Counted from the first letter of the stretch, positions 7,178 through 16,544 are shown. The stretch is DNA of 42,923 bases from Diplocloster agilis (GCF_019042275.1 NZ_JAHQCW010000048.1:1-42923), one strand, 5' to 3'. The notes: generated by a model from the sequence alone, not told the origin. Numbers and translations are program-made.

Positions 7178-8320
7178 ATGAATAGCAAGTATCTGAGAAT
7201 TGCAACAGGCTGCCTGGTCGGAGCGATCACATTTAGCGGAATGACCATGAGCGCGGCTGCAGGAACGGCTGGAGTCACAGCAGGAATCGGCGCAGTACTT
7301 ACAGAAGCAGAAACCGCGAATCCAAACGTGGACGCTCAGATTAAGGAATATCTGGTCCCCACCGTCAAGTCCGAATATTCGGACATTGCCATAGCGCAGG
7401 TTGATAATTACGTGAACATCAGAGACAGTGCCAGTGAAGAAGGCCAGATTCTCGGTAAATTATATAATAACTCGGCGGCTACCGTTCAGGGCTCAGAGGG
7501 AGACTGGTACCAGATCACCTCAGGTTCCGTAACCGGGTATGTAAAAGGGGAATATGTAGTCACCGGTGAGGCTGGGGAAGAACTGGCTAAGCAGGTTGGC
7601 CACAGGGTAGCGAAGGTAAACACGACGACCCTGTATGTGCGCCAGGAAATGAACACGGAATCCACGATCCTCACGCTGGTGCCCATCGACGAAGAACTGG
7701 ATGTAGTGGAAGAGCTGGACGGCTGGGTGAAGGTATCCCTGGATGCCGATGTAGTCGGATTCGTATCCAGCGAATATGTAGATATCAGAACCGATTTTGT
7801 ACAGGCGGAATCGATAGAAGAAGAGCAGGCCAGACTGGCAAAAGAAGAGGCGGCCAAGCAGGCGGCACAAAACGCTGCGAGACAGGCGGACGCTAATTCC
7901 AAGTCGAAGAGTTCCAAGTCAGGGGATAGCGCAGTACCTACCTCCGGCGGAGAAGCATCCGGCAGCAGAGCGGCGATCATCAATACGGCTCTCAGCGTAG
8001 TGGGTAATCCCTATGTGGCCGGCGGCACCAGCCTGACAAACGGAGCGGATTGTTCCGGATTCACCATGGCGGTATTTGCGAATAACGGGGTAGGGATTCC
8101 GAGAGACTCCAGATCCCAGGCGGCAGGCGGAAGAGAAATCTCTATGGATTCCGTACAGCCCGGAGACCTGTTATTCTACTCCAATGGCGGCAGCATTAAC
8201 CATGTGGCCCTGTACATCGGAAACGGCCAGGTAGTACATGCCAGCACCCCTCAGGGAGGCATTAAGGTATCGAATTACAATTACCGGTCACCGGTTAAAG
8301 CAGTCAGCTATCTGAATTAG
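7178..8320 (+). CDS. Secreted SH3b-SH3b-NlpC/P60 peptidoglycan hydrolase
   Basis: A 380-aa exported cell-wall hydrolase. It has a signal peptide (residues 1-28, hydrophobic core then SAAAG), two bacterial SH3 domains (about 70-128 and 142-203), an Ala/Lys/Ser-rich low-complexity linker (about 210-262) and a C-terminal NlpC/P60 cysteine peptidase domain (265-380). The catalytic triad is visible: Cys292 in DCSGF, His342 in NHVALYIG and His354 in HAS. The family cleaves gamma-D-Glu-diamino acid bonds in stem peptides. CGGAGG precedes ATG 7178. Single gene with its own strong promoter and terminator. It may act in cell separation or wall turnover; the spore loci upstream give no direct link. Confidence 0.93.
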   Translation: MNSKYLRIATGCLVGAITFSGMTMSAAAGTAGVTAGIGAVLTEAETANPNVDAQIKEYLVPTVKSEYSDIAIAQVDNYVNIRDSASEEGQILGKLYNNSAATVQGSEGDWYQITSGSVTGYVKGEYVVTGEAGEELAKQVGHRVAKVNTTTLYVRQEMNTESTILTLVPIDEELDVVEELDGWVKVSLDADVVGFVSSEYVDIRTDFVQAESIEEEQARLAKEEAAKQAAQNAARQADANSKSKSSKSGDSAVPTSGGEASGSRAAIINTALSVVGNPYVAGGTSLTNGADCSGFTMAVFANNGVGIPRDSRSQAAGGREISMDSVQPGDLLFYSNGGSINHVALYIGNGQVVHASTPQGGIKVSNYNYRSPVKAVSYLN

Positions 8321-8345
8321 TAAAATTAGGACTTATGCGATGCGA

Positions 8346-8380
8346 GGGCACTGAAAAACGATAGTTTTTCAGTGCCCTTT
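8346..8380 (+). terminator. Rho-independent terminator after the NlpC/P60 gene
   Basis: GGGCACTGAAAAA 8346-8358 pairs perfectly with TTTTTCAGTGCCC 8365-8377 and is followed by TTTG. The stem is symmetric, so it could also end transcripts from the minus strand. Confidence 0.8.
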
Positions 8381-8419
8381 GATTTCACAAGATACTTTTC
8401 ATCATCAGTTATTGATTTC

Positions 8420-8565
8420 TTAGCGTTCCCATTCCTCGTACGGCTCCGGCTGCACGGCTTCCGGCTCCATCATACGATGCATTTCAATCACCGTTTCAGC
8501 GTTTCCTGCACATCAATACAATAATGGCGGATATGCTCTAAAATATCAGACGCTTTCTGCTTCAT
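8420..8565 (-). pseudogene. Remnant of a HEPN-domain toxin partner
   Basis: On the minus strand an ATG at 8565 overlaps the end of the MNT gene, as expected for a translationally coupled partner. It opens a frame of only 25 codons (SDILEHIRHYCIDVQET) that stops at 8488. The start resembles the N-terminal helix of HEPN proteins that pair with MNT nucleotidyltransferases. A different frame continues through the stop and ends at 8420 (tail MEPEAVQPEPYEEWER), so the present sequence looks like a deletion or frameshift junction. No RxxxxH toxin motif remains. The HEPN identification rests on a short match and on context. Confidence 0.5.
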
Positions 8566-8863
8566 AAATCAGCTTCTCATCCTCCTTGATGTGTTTTTTG
8601 AAACTTTCTGTGCGTTCTGCGTTGACATGGTGATTCAGCGCCTCCGTGGTAACTAAATCCACCGGCTTTTTCAGTGCTTCCTTCAAATCGTTATATAGTC
8701 CGCCGAGTCCGAACATACTCCGTATCCGCCCGCCGTCAATGCGCAAATCAATATCACTTTCAGGCAGGGCATCCCCACGGGCATATGAGCCAATAATAAA
8801 ATTGTATTTATTGGCGTACATGGGGCTCAGGTATTGACAAAGCGGAGAGTATGCATTTTGCAC
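8546..8863 (-). CDS. MNT-type minimal nucleotidyltransferase (MntA-like antitoxin)
   Basis: 105 aa. The nucleotidyltransferase signature GSYARGD at 25-31 is followed by the metal-binding DID (Asp37 and Asp39), then LKKPVDLVTTEAL typical of MNT proteins (COG1669 type). In HEPN-MNT toxin-antitoxin pairs the MNT protein neutralises the HEPN ribonuclease by AMPylating it. The N-terminus is unusual: the frame opens with GTG 8863 without a ribosome site, and an internal ATG lies 14 codons in. The first helix normally preceding the GSYxRG motif may be altered. The downstream toxin partner is broken, so the gene may be an orphan antitoxin under decay. Confidence 0.8.
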   Translation of the reverse strand: MQNAYSPLCQYLSPMYANKYNFIIGSYARGDALPESDIDLRIDGGRIRSMFGLGGLYNDLKEALKKPVDLVTTEALNHHVNAERTESFKKHIKEDEKLIYEAESV

Positions 8864-8921
8864 AAAAATGTCAAATTTCGTCGATAGTGCTTAACATAAA
8901 AACGGGTCATTATGGAAAAAG

Positions 8922-9045
8922 TTATCCACATTGAAAACTCGAAAAAAGTAGATGAAATCGAGTTATACACTAAGTTATGCACATTATCCACATTAAATCA
9001 CATAATTCGAGCGTATTTGAGTGGATAAAAAACGAACAGAAGTTT
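8922..9045. promoter_or_regulatory. Cluster of five DnaA boxes with a LexA-like site
   Basis: TTATCCACA occurs at 8922-8930 and 8984-8992 (perfect), TTATGCACA at 8975-8983 (fits TTATNCACA), TTATACACT at 8963-8971 (one deviation) and TTATCCACT on the minus strand at 9020-9028. Boxes three and four abut. GAACAGAAGTTT at 9034-9045 fits the clostridial LexA pattern GAAC-N4-GTTT. The following 60 nt are very A/T-rich. There is no dnaA or dnaN nearby, so this is not a typical Firmicute oriC; a DnaA-titration or regulatory cluster is more likely. Confidence 0.65.
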
Positions 9046-9160
9046 TGTTTAATCCTCATAAATCGACGTTTTTTAAAAAATATGTTGAAAAAAGTATTGA
9101 CTTTCTTATCGTCTGAACGATGGTCCGAAATGTCGAAAATTGTCTGATAACGGCTCTCTA

Positions 9161-9199
9161 AGCGGGCTTATTGTATGATAATAACAGAGGATGCCCGCT
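9161..9199 (+). other. Hairpin at the left edge of repeat copy B
   Basis: AGCGGGC 9161-9167 pairs perfectly with GCCCGCT 9193-9199, and an inner TTATT/AATAA pair lies within the loop. The right arm is part of the dispersed repeat. Confidence 0.45.
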
Positions 9200-9300
9200 G
9201 CTTAAGACTGGGGACAAAGACGGTATCCGGGGAGGCTTACGTCTGCCGCCGCTAAGTGGAATCGGAAAGCCGGGTTCAGGAACCGAGCCTGTGCGGGCGT
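9189..9300 (+). repeat. Dispersed intergenic repeat, copy B
   Basis: Contains 'atgcccgctgctta', a divergent middle and the strongly conserved 3' block 'cgctaagtggaatcgg' plus 'aaagccgggttcagg' and 'aaccgagcc', nearly identical to 42825-42865 and to the reverse complement of 28-59. Non-coding. Confidence 0.75.
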
Positions 9301-9357
9301 TGATGAGGGCTTAGCAGGCGCTTTGGGTGTTGAGGGTGGGAATTAACGTAAACGCAG

Positions 9358-9403
9358 AAAAAACGCCATATGAAGCGATATCGCTTTCAGATGGCGTTTT
9401 TTT
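9358..9403 (-). terminator. Terminator of the V-type ATPase operon
   Basis: A double-stem palindrome: AAAACGCCAT/ATGGCGTTTT outside and AAGCGAT/ATCGCTT inside, with an A run on the left and a T run on the right. It can terminate in both directions and lies 6 nt after the ntpD stop. Confidence 0.85.
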
Positions 9404-9408
9404 ATGGT

Positions 9409-10026
9409 TTACTTGGTCTGCATTCGTTTTATAACCTTCAGCCGGGTGAATTCTTCCCGCTCTTTTTCTTCCAGGGCGTTGGTAATCGAGGTAACCAGCT
9501 CCGTATAGTGTGGAATCGTAATATTCTTAAGCGCGTTGGCGCGTTTCTGGGTTTTCTTGATATTGGCTGCCAGCCGGTAGGCGGCGTTTTCGATCATAGC
9601 CAGCTGAATCGTCAGGTCCTTCACTTTTTCAAAACAGGTTTTGGCTTTATCCAATGACTCCTTGGTGGACATAAAATCATAGGCCGGAGCGTTGGTCTGG
9701 CTCTCGTAACGGACCAGGGGAATCTCCGTTCCCATGACGCTTCGGGACTTGATCTGAATGGAGGACTCGATGGGAATGGTCCCGGCCAGATCGTAGACAT
9801 AATGGATCCCCATCTCGATATTGGCCTTCTGTAGGGCGATATAAGCCGCTGTGAAGGTGGAATCGATCTGGGTCTGGATTTCCTTTGCCTGATCGATCAG
9901 ATTCATGATTTCCCGTATCAGGATATTCCGCTTTTTGTCCATCAGATCGAAACCCTGCCTGGAGAGCACCAGGGAGTTTTTCGCTAACATCAGATTTCCT
10001 TTGGTGGGAAATGTTCTGGGATCCAT
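9409..10026 (-). CDS. ntpD: V-type ATP synthase subunit D (central stalk)
   Basis: 205 aa. Central rotor shaft of the V/A-type ATPase, linking the A3B3 catalytic head to the membrane ring. Two long coiled-coil helices at the N- and C-termini (for example LIDQAKEIQTQIDSTF and LAANIKKTQKRANALKNI) are diagnostic. The N-terminal PTKGNLMLAK is the usual family start. It is the last gene of the nine-gene operon, 11 bp after ntpB, and is followed immediately by the operon terminator. A full-length, undamaged copy argues that the operon is still under selection despite the ntpB frameshift. Confidence 0.95.
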   Translation of the reverse strand: MDPRTFPTKGNLMLAKNSLVLSRQGFDLMDKKRNILIREIMNLIDQAKEIQTQIDSTFTAAYIALQKANIEMGIHYVYDLAGTIPIESSIQIKSRSVMGTEIPLVRYESQTNAPAYDFMSTKESLDKAKTCFEKVKDLTIQLAMIENAAYRLAANIKKTQKRANALKNITIPHYTELVTSITNALEEKEREEFTRLKVIKRMQTK

Positions 10027-10037
10027 GGAATCACCTC

Positions 10038-11443
10038 TTATTCTGCATTGGATTGGTCTTGATTATCTTTATTATAATATACATCCAGAACCTTCGTATC
10101 GATACGGTCCAGTTCTTCTCTCGGCAGCATGCGCAGCAGACGCCAGCCGATGTCCAGTGTGGTCTCGATGGTCCGGTTCTCGTCGGCCCGCTGGCCAAGG
10201 AATTCTAACTCGAAAGCTTTCCCGAACTCCAGATACTTTTTATCCAGAGGGGACAGTTCATCTTCACCGATAACCGAAGCCAGGGCTCTGGCATCTCCCA
10301 CTTTCGCGTAACAGGAGAACAGCTGATTGGCCACATCCTGGTGATCGGTTCTGGTGAAGCCTTCGCCGATGCCGTCCTTCATCAGACGGGACAGGGAAGG
10401 CAGGATGTTGATCGGCGGATACACGGACTGGCCGTGCAGGTTCCGGTCCAGCACGATCTGGCCTTCGGTGATGTAACCGGTCAGGTCGGGGATCGGGTGC
10501 GTGATGTCGTCGTTTGGCATGGTCAGGATCGGAATCTGAGTGACCGACCCGTTTACGCCCTCCACGATGCCGGCGCGCGCTCATAGATGGTGGCCAGTTC
10601 GCTGTACAGATAGCCGGGGTAACCCTTTCTGGAAGGGATCTCTCCTTTGGAGGAGGAGACCTCACGCATAGCCTCCGCGAAGGAGGTCATATCCGTTAAG
10701 ATGACCAGCACGTGCATGTTGCAGTCAAAGGCCAGATATTCGGCCACCGTCAAGGCTACCTTGGGCGTAATCAGACGCTCCACCACCGGGTCGTTGGCCA
10801 GGTTTAAGAACATGACTACGTGGTCCGACGCTCCGCTTTCCTGGAAGGTCCTGCGGAAGAAATCGGCCACATCGTACTTGACGCCCATGGCGGCGAATAC
10901 AATGGCAAAGTTTTTGTCCGCCTCCGCGTCTCCCAGGGAAGCCTGGCGCACGATCTGGGCCGCCAGTTCATTGTGGGGAAGGCCGTTCCCGGAGAAGATC
11001 GGCAGCTTCTGGCCGCGGATCAGAGTGGTCAGGCCGTCGATGGCGGATATCCCGGTGCGGATATAGTTCCTGGGGTATTCACGGGTTACCGGATTCAGGG
11101 GCAGGCCGTTGACATTCCGCTTAATATCGGAGACGATCCGGCCCAGCCGGTCTATGGGGCGGCCCAGGCCGTCAAAAGTACGTCCCAGCATTTTGGGGGA
11201 AAGGGAAATTTCCATGGGATGCCCGGTTAGCTTCGTATGGGTATTGTGTAAGGACATATTTTCAGAGCCGGCGAATACCTGGATCACGGCTTTGTCGTCG
11301 TAGACTTCCACAATACGCCCTAATTTTTTTTCTTTGCCCTCAACCGTTAATTCTACAATTTCCTCGTAGGCGGCGTTTTTTACGCCTTCCAGAGCGATCA
11401 GAGGGCCATTGATCTCACTTAATCCTAAATATTCGATAGACAT
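10038..11443 (-). pseudogene. ntpB: V-type ATP synthase subunit B, frameshifted
   Basis: Non-catalytic regulatory subunit of the A3B3 head. The first frame (11443-10553) runs from [14 protein letters not shown] to ERAPASWRA and stops. The second frame (from about 10565 to 10038) continues with [19 protein letters not shown] to the normal C-terminus. Family proteins read ERAG(R/I)VEG here. Removing one GC from the run cggcgcgcgc at 10571-10580 restores [12 protein letters not shown] exactly and gives about 467 aa, the normal length. The lesion is therefore a 2-nt GC duplication. It may be a sequencing or assembly error, a real recent mutation, or a slippage site; the rest of the operon is intact. 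Confidence 0.9.
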
Positions 11444-11459
11444 GCCGCTTCAGGCCTCC

Positions 11460-13226
11460 TTACGCATTCTTTTCCATAACACGGTTATAGAAAGCATCGA
11501 TATCTTTTTCGTATTCATCAAATTTATACATCTCGTCATTGGCGATATCATATTTGACGGAGATGATTTTTTCAAATATATTTTCCTCCCGCAGTACGGA
11601 GATGGGCATTCCCATCGTGATCAGCGAACGGCACTTGCGGTAGAGGTAGAGGATGATCTCCATCATCCGGAACTGCTTATCCATGGGTACGCAGGTATCC
11701 TCCTGATGGAAGGCATTCTGCTGCAGGAAGCCCAGGCGGATGACCCTGGCGATCTCTAACACCAGTTTCTGGTCGTCGGGCAGGACGTCGCTGCCGATCA
11801 GCTTCACGATCTCCATAAGGGAGCTTTCCTGGTTCAGGATCGCCATCAGCTGGTTCCGGTAGTCCACAAAGTTGGGGGATACATTGTCTTTGTACCAGGG
11901 AGCCAGATCCTGCAGGTATTCACTGTAGCTGGTGAGCCAGTGGATGGCAGGGAAATGTCTGGCATAGGCCAGGGATTTATCAAGACCCCAGAAACAGCGG
12001 ACGAAACGCTTCGTATTCTGGGTAACCGGCTCGGAGAAGTCACCGCCCTGGGGCGATACCGCGCCGATAATGGAGACGCTGCCTTCCGTTCCGTTCGTAT
12101 TGTGCATCATACCGGCCCGCTCGTAGAACTCGGAGAGCCGGGAAGCTAAGTAGGCGGGGAAACCTTCCTCGGCGGGCATTTCCTCCAGACGGCCGGACAG
12201 CTCACGCAGAGCCTCCGCCCAACGGGAAGTGGAGTCCGCCATGATAGCCACGTCATAACCCATATCCCGGTAGTATTCGGCCAGGGTGATGCCGGTGTAG
12301 ATACTGGCTTCACGGGCCGCCACGGGCATGTTGGATGTGTTGGCGATCAGGGTGGTACGCGCCATCAGTTTATTGCCGGTACGGGGATCCACCAGTTTGG
12401 AGAAATCCTCCAGTACCTGAGTCATTTCATTTCCACGCTCTCCGCAGCCGATGTAGATAATAATGTCGGCGTCAGACCATTTGGCGATCTGGTGCTGGGT
12501 CATGGTTTTTCCGGTACCGAACCCTCCGGGTACGGCAGCGGTTCCGCCCTTGGCTATGGGGAAGAGAGTGTCCAGGATACGCTGGCCGGTGATCAGGGGC
12601 CGGGAAGCCGGAAAACGCTTATGTACCGGCCTGGGCACACGGATCGGCCATTTCTGGACCATGGTTAGATTGACTTCTGTGCCATCCTCCAGCTGAAGAA
12701 CGGCGATGGTATCATGAATGGTATATTTGCCGTCTGTTACGGCGCTGATTATCGTTCCCTCCATATTGGGAGGAACCATACACTTGTGTACAATGGCATG
12801 GGTCTCCTGGACTTCACAGATAATGGTCCCGCCCAGGACCTCCTGGCCCTCGTGGACGGTAATGTGGGCATCCCACAGCTTTTCCCCGTCCAGGGAATCC
12901 ACGCTGATACCGCGGGAGATGTATGCGCCGGACTGTTCCGCTATTTTGGCCAGCGGACGCTCGATGCCGTCAAAAATATTGTCCAGGATGCCTGGCGCCA
13001 GTGTAACGGAGATGGGCGCCCCGGTTCCAACTACGGGCTCGCCGGGTTTGACGCCGGTGGTCTCCTCATATACCTGGATCGTGGTCCTCTCGGAGGAAAG
13101 ACGGATTACTTCACCGACAAGCCTCTCGTTCCCGACGTAAACCATCTCAGCCATTTTAAATTCTGTCCGGCCTTTCACATAGACGACCGGGCCGTTGATT
13201 CCGTATATAACACCTTTACTTGTCAC
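11460..13226 (-). CDS. ntpA: V-type ATP synthase subunit A (catalytic)
   Basis: 588 aa. Catalytic nucleotide-binding subunit that hydrolyses or makes ATP coupled to H+ or Na+ movement. The Walker A motif GGFGTGKT is at 234-241; the long non-homologous insert typical of A subunits (about 115-195, GQEVLGGTIICEVQ and following) and a Walker B-like VAIMADSTSRWAEA are present. The start is GTG 13226 with GGAGG 8 nt upstream; this ribosome site overlaps the stop of ntpE, so translation is probably coupled. Complete, with no sign of damage. Confidence 0.96.
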   Translation of the reverse strand: MTSKGVIYGINGPVVYVKGRTEFKMAEMVYVGNERLVGEVIRLSSERTTIQVYEETTGVKPGEPVVGTGAPISVTLAPGILDNIFDGIERPLAKIAEQSGAYISRGISVDSLDGEKLWDAHITVHEGQEVLGGTIICEVQETHAIVHKCMVPPNMEGTIISAVTDGKYTIHDTIAVLQLEDGTEVNLTMVQKWPIRVPRPVHKRFPASRPLITGQRILDTLFPIAKGGTAAVPGGFGTGKTMTQHQIAKWSDADIIIYIGCGERGNEMTQVLEDFSKLVDPRTGNKLMARTTLIANTSNMPVAAREASIYTGITLAEYYRDMGYDVAIMADSTSRWAEALRELSGRLEEMPAEEGFPAYLASRLSEFYERAGMMHNTNGTEGSVSIIGAVSPQGGDFSEPVTQNTKRFVRCFWGLDKSLAYARHFPAIHWLTSYSEYLQDLAPWYKDNVSPNFVDYRNQLMAILNQESSLMEIVKLIGSDVLPDDQKLVLEIARVIRLGFLQQNAFHQEDTCVPMDKQFRMMEIILYLYRKCRSLITMGMPISVLREENIFEKIISVKYDIANDEMYKFDEYEKDIDAFYNRVMEKNA

Positions 13227-13232
13227 CTGTCT

Positions 13233-13802
13233 TTACCTCCATGTGAATGCTTCTTTGGCTTCCGCAAGCTTGGTCTGGAAGGAATTGTCGATCAGAATAT
13301 TCTTAGAGGGGATAACCGCGCGGGTTCCGCCCAAGAAGGAATACTGGCTGATGGTAAGACCGACTCCCGTAGCCATCTCAAGGCCTGCCAGGCGGGAAGT
13401 ATCGGACGGATCGATATAGATAATGATCTCATCCTCTTTCGCGAATTCCTTTGCCTCCCGGATCTGCCGAATCAGCATATCGTTATATTCATGCGTTGAG
13501 GTGAAGTTGGTCAGCATATCGCCGATCTCCACGAAGAGCTTATCGGTCAACGCAGTTTGTTGCTTAGTCAACTTTCTCTTAATATGAAGCTGCTCCCGGG
13601 AAAGTTCTTTATTCTTATTTCGTTCCAGATCAGCTGTCTGCATCTCTATCTGAAGCTTCGCCTGCCGTATTTTGTCCTGCTTATGTTCATCCAGCTCTTT
13701 TTCCAGGGCTTTCGTGTAATCATCCAGCATCTGTCGGCTTTGTTGTCTCGCATCTTCCAAGGCCGAAGCCTGAAAGTGCTGAAGCTTTTCTTCTGTTGTC
13801 AT
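13233..13802 (-). CDS. ntpE: V-type ATP synthase subunit E (peripheral stalk)
   Basis: 189 aa. Peripheral-stalk subunit that forms a coiled coil with the G/H-type subunit and holds the A3B3 head. The N-terminal half is a long charged helix (residues about 1-95, rich in Glu, Lys, Gln); the C-terminal half is a globular domain ending AEAKEAFTW. A longer frame begins at 13847 but overlaps the previous gene; ATG 13802 with AAGGTGGG upstream and the usual MTTEEKL start is preferred. It lies between the subunit F and A genes. Confidence 0.9.
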   Translation of the reverse strand: MTTEEKLQHFQASALEDARQQSRQMLDDYTKALEKELDEHKQDKIRQAKLQIEMQTADLERNKNKELSREQLHIKRKLTKQQTALTDKLFVEIGDMLTNFTSTHEYNDMLIRQIREAKEFAKEDEIIIYIDPSDTSRLAGLEMATGVGLTISQYSFLGGTRAVIPSKNILIDNSFQTKLAEAKEAFTWR

Positions 13803-13821
13803 AGGACCCACCTTCTTTTCC

Positions 13822-14130
13822 TTACAATTTAAGCCCAATGGCTTCATTTACATAGGCAGTGATAAAGTCTGGCTTACGGCCGGTTCCGTGCCGGTCAGGT
13901 ATTTCCACGATAAGCGGGAGCTTCCGGTTCAACTTGATATCGTCGACGATCTCCGGAAATTCCCGGCCGAACTTTTCGGTCAGCAGGAGAATGCCGATTT
14001 CTTTGTCCTTTAAGACGCCTTCCAGAGCCGCCTTTAATTCGGCCCTTTCATGAACTACGACACCATCCACCCCTGCCAGCCGCATACCTGTCTGGGTGTC
14101 CACATTATCACTGATCAGAAACATCTTCAT
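13822..14130 (-). CDS. ntpG: V-type ATP synthase subunit F (central stalk)
   Basis: 102 aa, Rossmann-like small subunit bound to subunit D in the central stalk (named NtpG in Enterococcus hirae, subunit F in general nomenclature). The start MFLISDNVDTQTGMRLAG and the segment IGILLLTEKFGREFPEIV are typical of the family. It lies 6 bp after ntpK and 19 bp before ntpE. Full length. Confidence 0.92.
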   Translation of the reverse strand: MKMFLISDNVDTQTGMRLAGVDGVVVHERAELKAALEGVLKDKEIGILLLTEKFGREFPEIVDDIKLNRKLPLIVEIPDRHGTGRKPDFITAYVNEAIGLKL

Positions 14131-14136
14131 GGCGGT

Positions 14137-14583
<447 letters not shown>

Positions 14584-14587
14584 TTAA

Positions 14588-16525
14588 TTATTTTTTAGAT
14601 TTCACTTCCGTGTAGGGAACAAATTCCCTGCCGCTTCCTGAGAAGAAACGGCTGAACATCTCGTAGTATTCCAGACGCAGAACATGGATTCCTACGATCA
14701 GGCCTTCCATACCCATGACAAACAGATTGCCGATCACGACTACGGGCCAGTTGGGACTTCCCCCATTTTCCGCGTTTGCTAACATCAGCACAACCTGCAT
14801 CATACCGGCGTGGCTTAAAGCAAAGGCGCCGATACGGACAAAGGAAATGGTATTGGTCAGATAACTTAAGACCACTTCAAACAGTTCGAAAAAGGACTGA
14901 ACGAGGAACATTCCTTTTTCCTTCGGCATGAGTTCCGCGTGTCTGGTAACCAGAGCCGTCAGGGGCTCCTTGAAAAGAATCAGTACCAGCGGCAGAACAA
15001 ACATGACGATCAGCAGGATTGCTGCGGGTAATGTGTTTCCGGTCATCAGAAGCACTACGGTCAACACCAGAGCGCCGTAGAAAATGAATCCGGATAGTCC
15101 GTTGCTGTCAAAAAATATTTTGCCGACATTGTGCTGCTTAATGCCGTTATATATGTTAATCAGCATGGCAATCAGTATCATTGCCATACCAAATGCGACA
15201 GCCAATACTAATACGGTATTGAGTGTTCCCACAATCGGAAGCGTGATCACCTGTTCCATGGGCTTTAACCAAAGAGCCGGTATCACATCCTCAAAACCAA
15301 AGAAACTGCCATACAGGACGCCGAAGATCGTAGAGAAGATTCCGGCGGTGCCGATGATCGCGGCCAGGTTCGATTTTTTGAATTTGTAAAGCAGGAACCC
15401 TCCGATCACCAGCAGGATGCCCTGCCCCGCGTCGCCGAACATACACCCGAAGATAAACGTGTAGGTTATGGCTAAGAATACGGTGGGATCAAACTCATCG
15501 TAGACAGGGAGGCCATACATTTTAATAAACATTTCAAAAGGACGGAAGACTTTCGGATTCTTAAGCTTCGTGGGAGGCTTGCTGAAAGTCTCGTTGTGAT
15601 CGTCCTCGATCAGCACGAAGAGCTCCTCGTCCTTTTCCACGTCTTTGATAAAATCATAGGCGTCTTTCTCCGACATCCAGCCGCAGAGGATAAAGAAAAC
15701 CTGCCCCTTCTCACTGGTACAGGCGGCCAGTTTACGGATATCAAAGTTTTTGGATACGTGAGCGATCTTGTTAGCCGCGCTGACCAGTTCCTGCCTGGAT
15801 TTGTTAAGCTCTGCGCTGATCTGCTCATTGATATCGACCACCTCTTTTTCACAGTCGGCGATCTTTCTTAGGATATCCTGATAAGCTTCTTCCGGCGTGC
15901 CCTGATAATCATCCGGCAGATACAGCCGTTCAAAGTGAAGGGAGGAATAGACGGCGTCGACCTTTTCCTTGATCTTGGCCGGCACAAAGTACACGCCCCA
16001 CACATAGTCCTGATCCACATGGCATTTGTAAAATATGGTATCCAGGCTCTCATATACGTATTTTTCAAATTTATGGAAATATTCCTGCGAAATCTTACCG
16101 AACCGGTATTTTACAAACCGGAAATTCAGCAGCTGGTGTACGTTATACGTCAGCTCCCGAAAAGGCTCGATCAAATCCAGCGAGGTATGCAGATTTTTCC
16201 AGTTCTCTGATGCGGCATTCCGCCTGGCCTGCAGATCTGTAATTTTCTCATCAATGTCATAGATCACTTTCTGCGCTTCATCCAGACTCATAGAAGGATC
16301 GGGCTGCAGATTTTTGGTGTCGATGAGACTTAAATATTCTTCCGATTTTTTCATCAGGTCCTTGTAGGGGTTCACCTCGACGTAAGGACCCAGATCCTTA
16401 ACAGTCTTCAACTCCGAAAGGGCATTTTCCAGTTGGACTTCATACTTGGCCAGGTATTCGTCCGTGACCCTGTCGATGGAAGCTCTTGGGCCCGTAATGG
16501 TGATGAATTTCATTTTCACTATCAC
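14588..16525 (-). CDS. ntpI: V-type ATP synthase subunit I (membrane stator, a-subunit)
   Basis: 645 aa. Large stator subunit with an N-terminal cytoplasmic, partly coiled-coil half (about 1-330) and a C-terminal membrane half with about seven to eight helices that forms the ion half-channels against the K ring. The family segment YTFIFGCMFGDAGQG marks the first helix, and ISFVRIGAFALSHAG contains the essential channel Arg. GTG 16525 has AGGAGG 8 nt upstream. Complete. Confidence 0.95.
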   Translation of the reverse strand: MIVKMKFITITGPRASIDRVTDEYLAKYEVQLENALSELKTVKDLGPYVEVNPYKDLMKKSEEYLSLIDTKNLQPDPSMSLDEAQKVIYDIDEKITDLQARRNAASENWKNLHTSLDLIEPFRELTYNVHQLLNFRFVKYRFGKISQEYFHKFEKYVYESLDTIFYKCHVDQDYVWGVYFVPAKIKEKVDAVYSSLHFERLYLPDDYQGTPEEAYQDILRKIADCEKEVVDINEQISAELNKSRQELVSAANKIAHVSKNFDIRKLAACTSEKGQVFFILCGWMSEKDAYDFIKDVEKDEELFVLIEDDHNETFSKPPTKLKNPKVFRPFEMFIKMYGLPVYDEFDPTVFLAITYTFIFGCMFGDAGQGILLVIGGFLLYKFKKSNLAAIIGTAGIFSTIFGVLYGSFFGFEDVIPALWLKPMEQVITLPIVGTLNTVLVLAVAFGMAMILIAMLINIYNGIKQHNVGKIFFDSNGLSGFIFYGALVLTVVLLMTGNTLPAAILLIVMFVLPLVLILFKEPLTALVTRHAELMPKEKGMFLVQSFFELFEVVLSYLTNTISFVRIGAFALSHAGMMQVVLMLANAENGGSPNWPVVVIGNLFVMGMEGLIVGIHVLRLEYYEMFSRFFSGSGREFVPYTEVKSKK

Positions 16526-16544
16526 CGGTGTTACCTCCTCTTAC

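Noticed and set aside
9061-9180. Small Sda-like replication checkpoint gene next to the DnaA boxes
   Set aside because: No open frame of suitable size with a ribosome site on either strand.
12714-13499. Long frame antisense to ntpA/ntpE (261 aa), and similar antisense frames along the V-type ATPase operon
   Set aside because: Shadows of well-identified genes on the other strand, with no family resemblance and poor start contexts.
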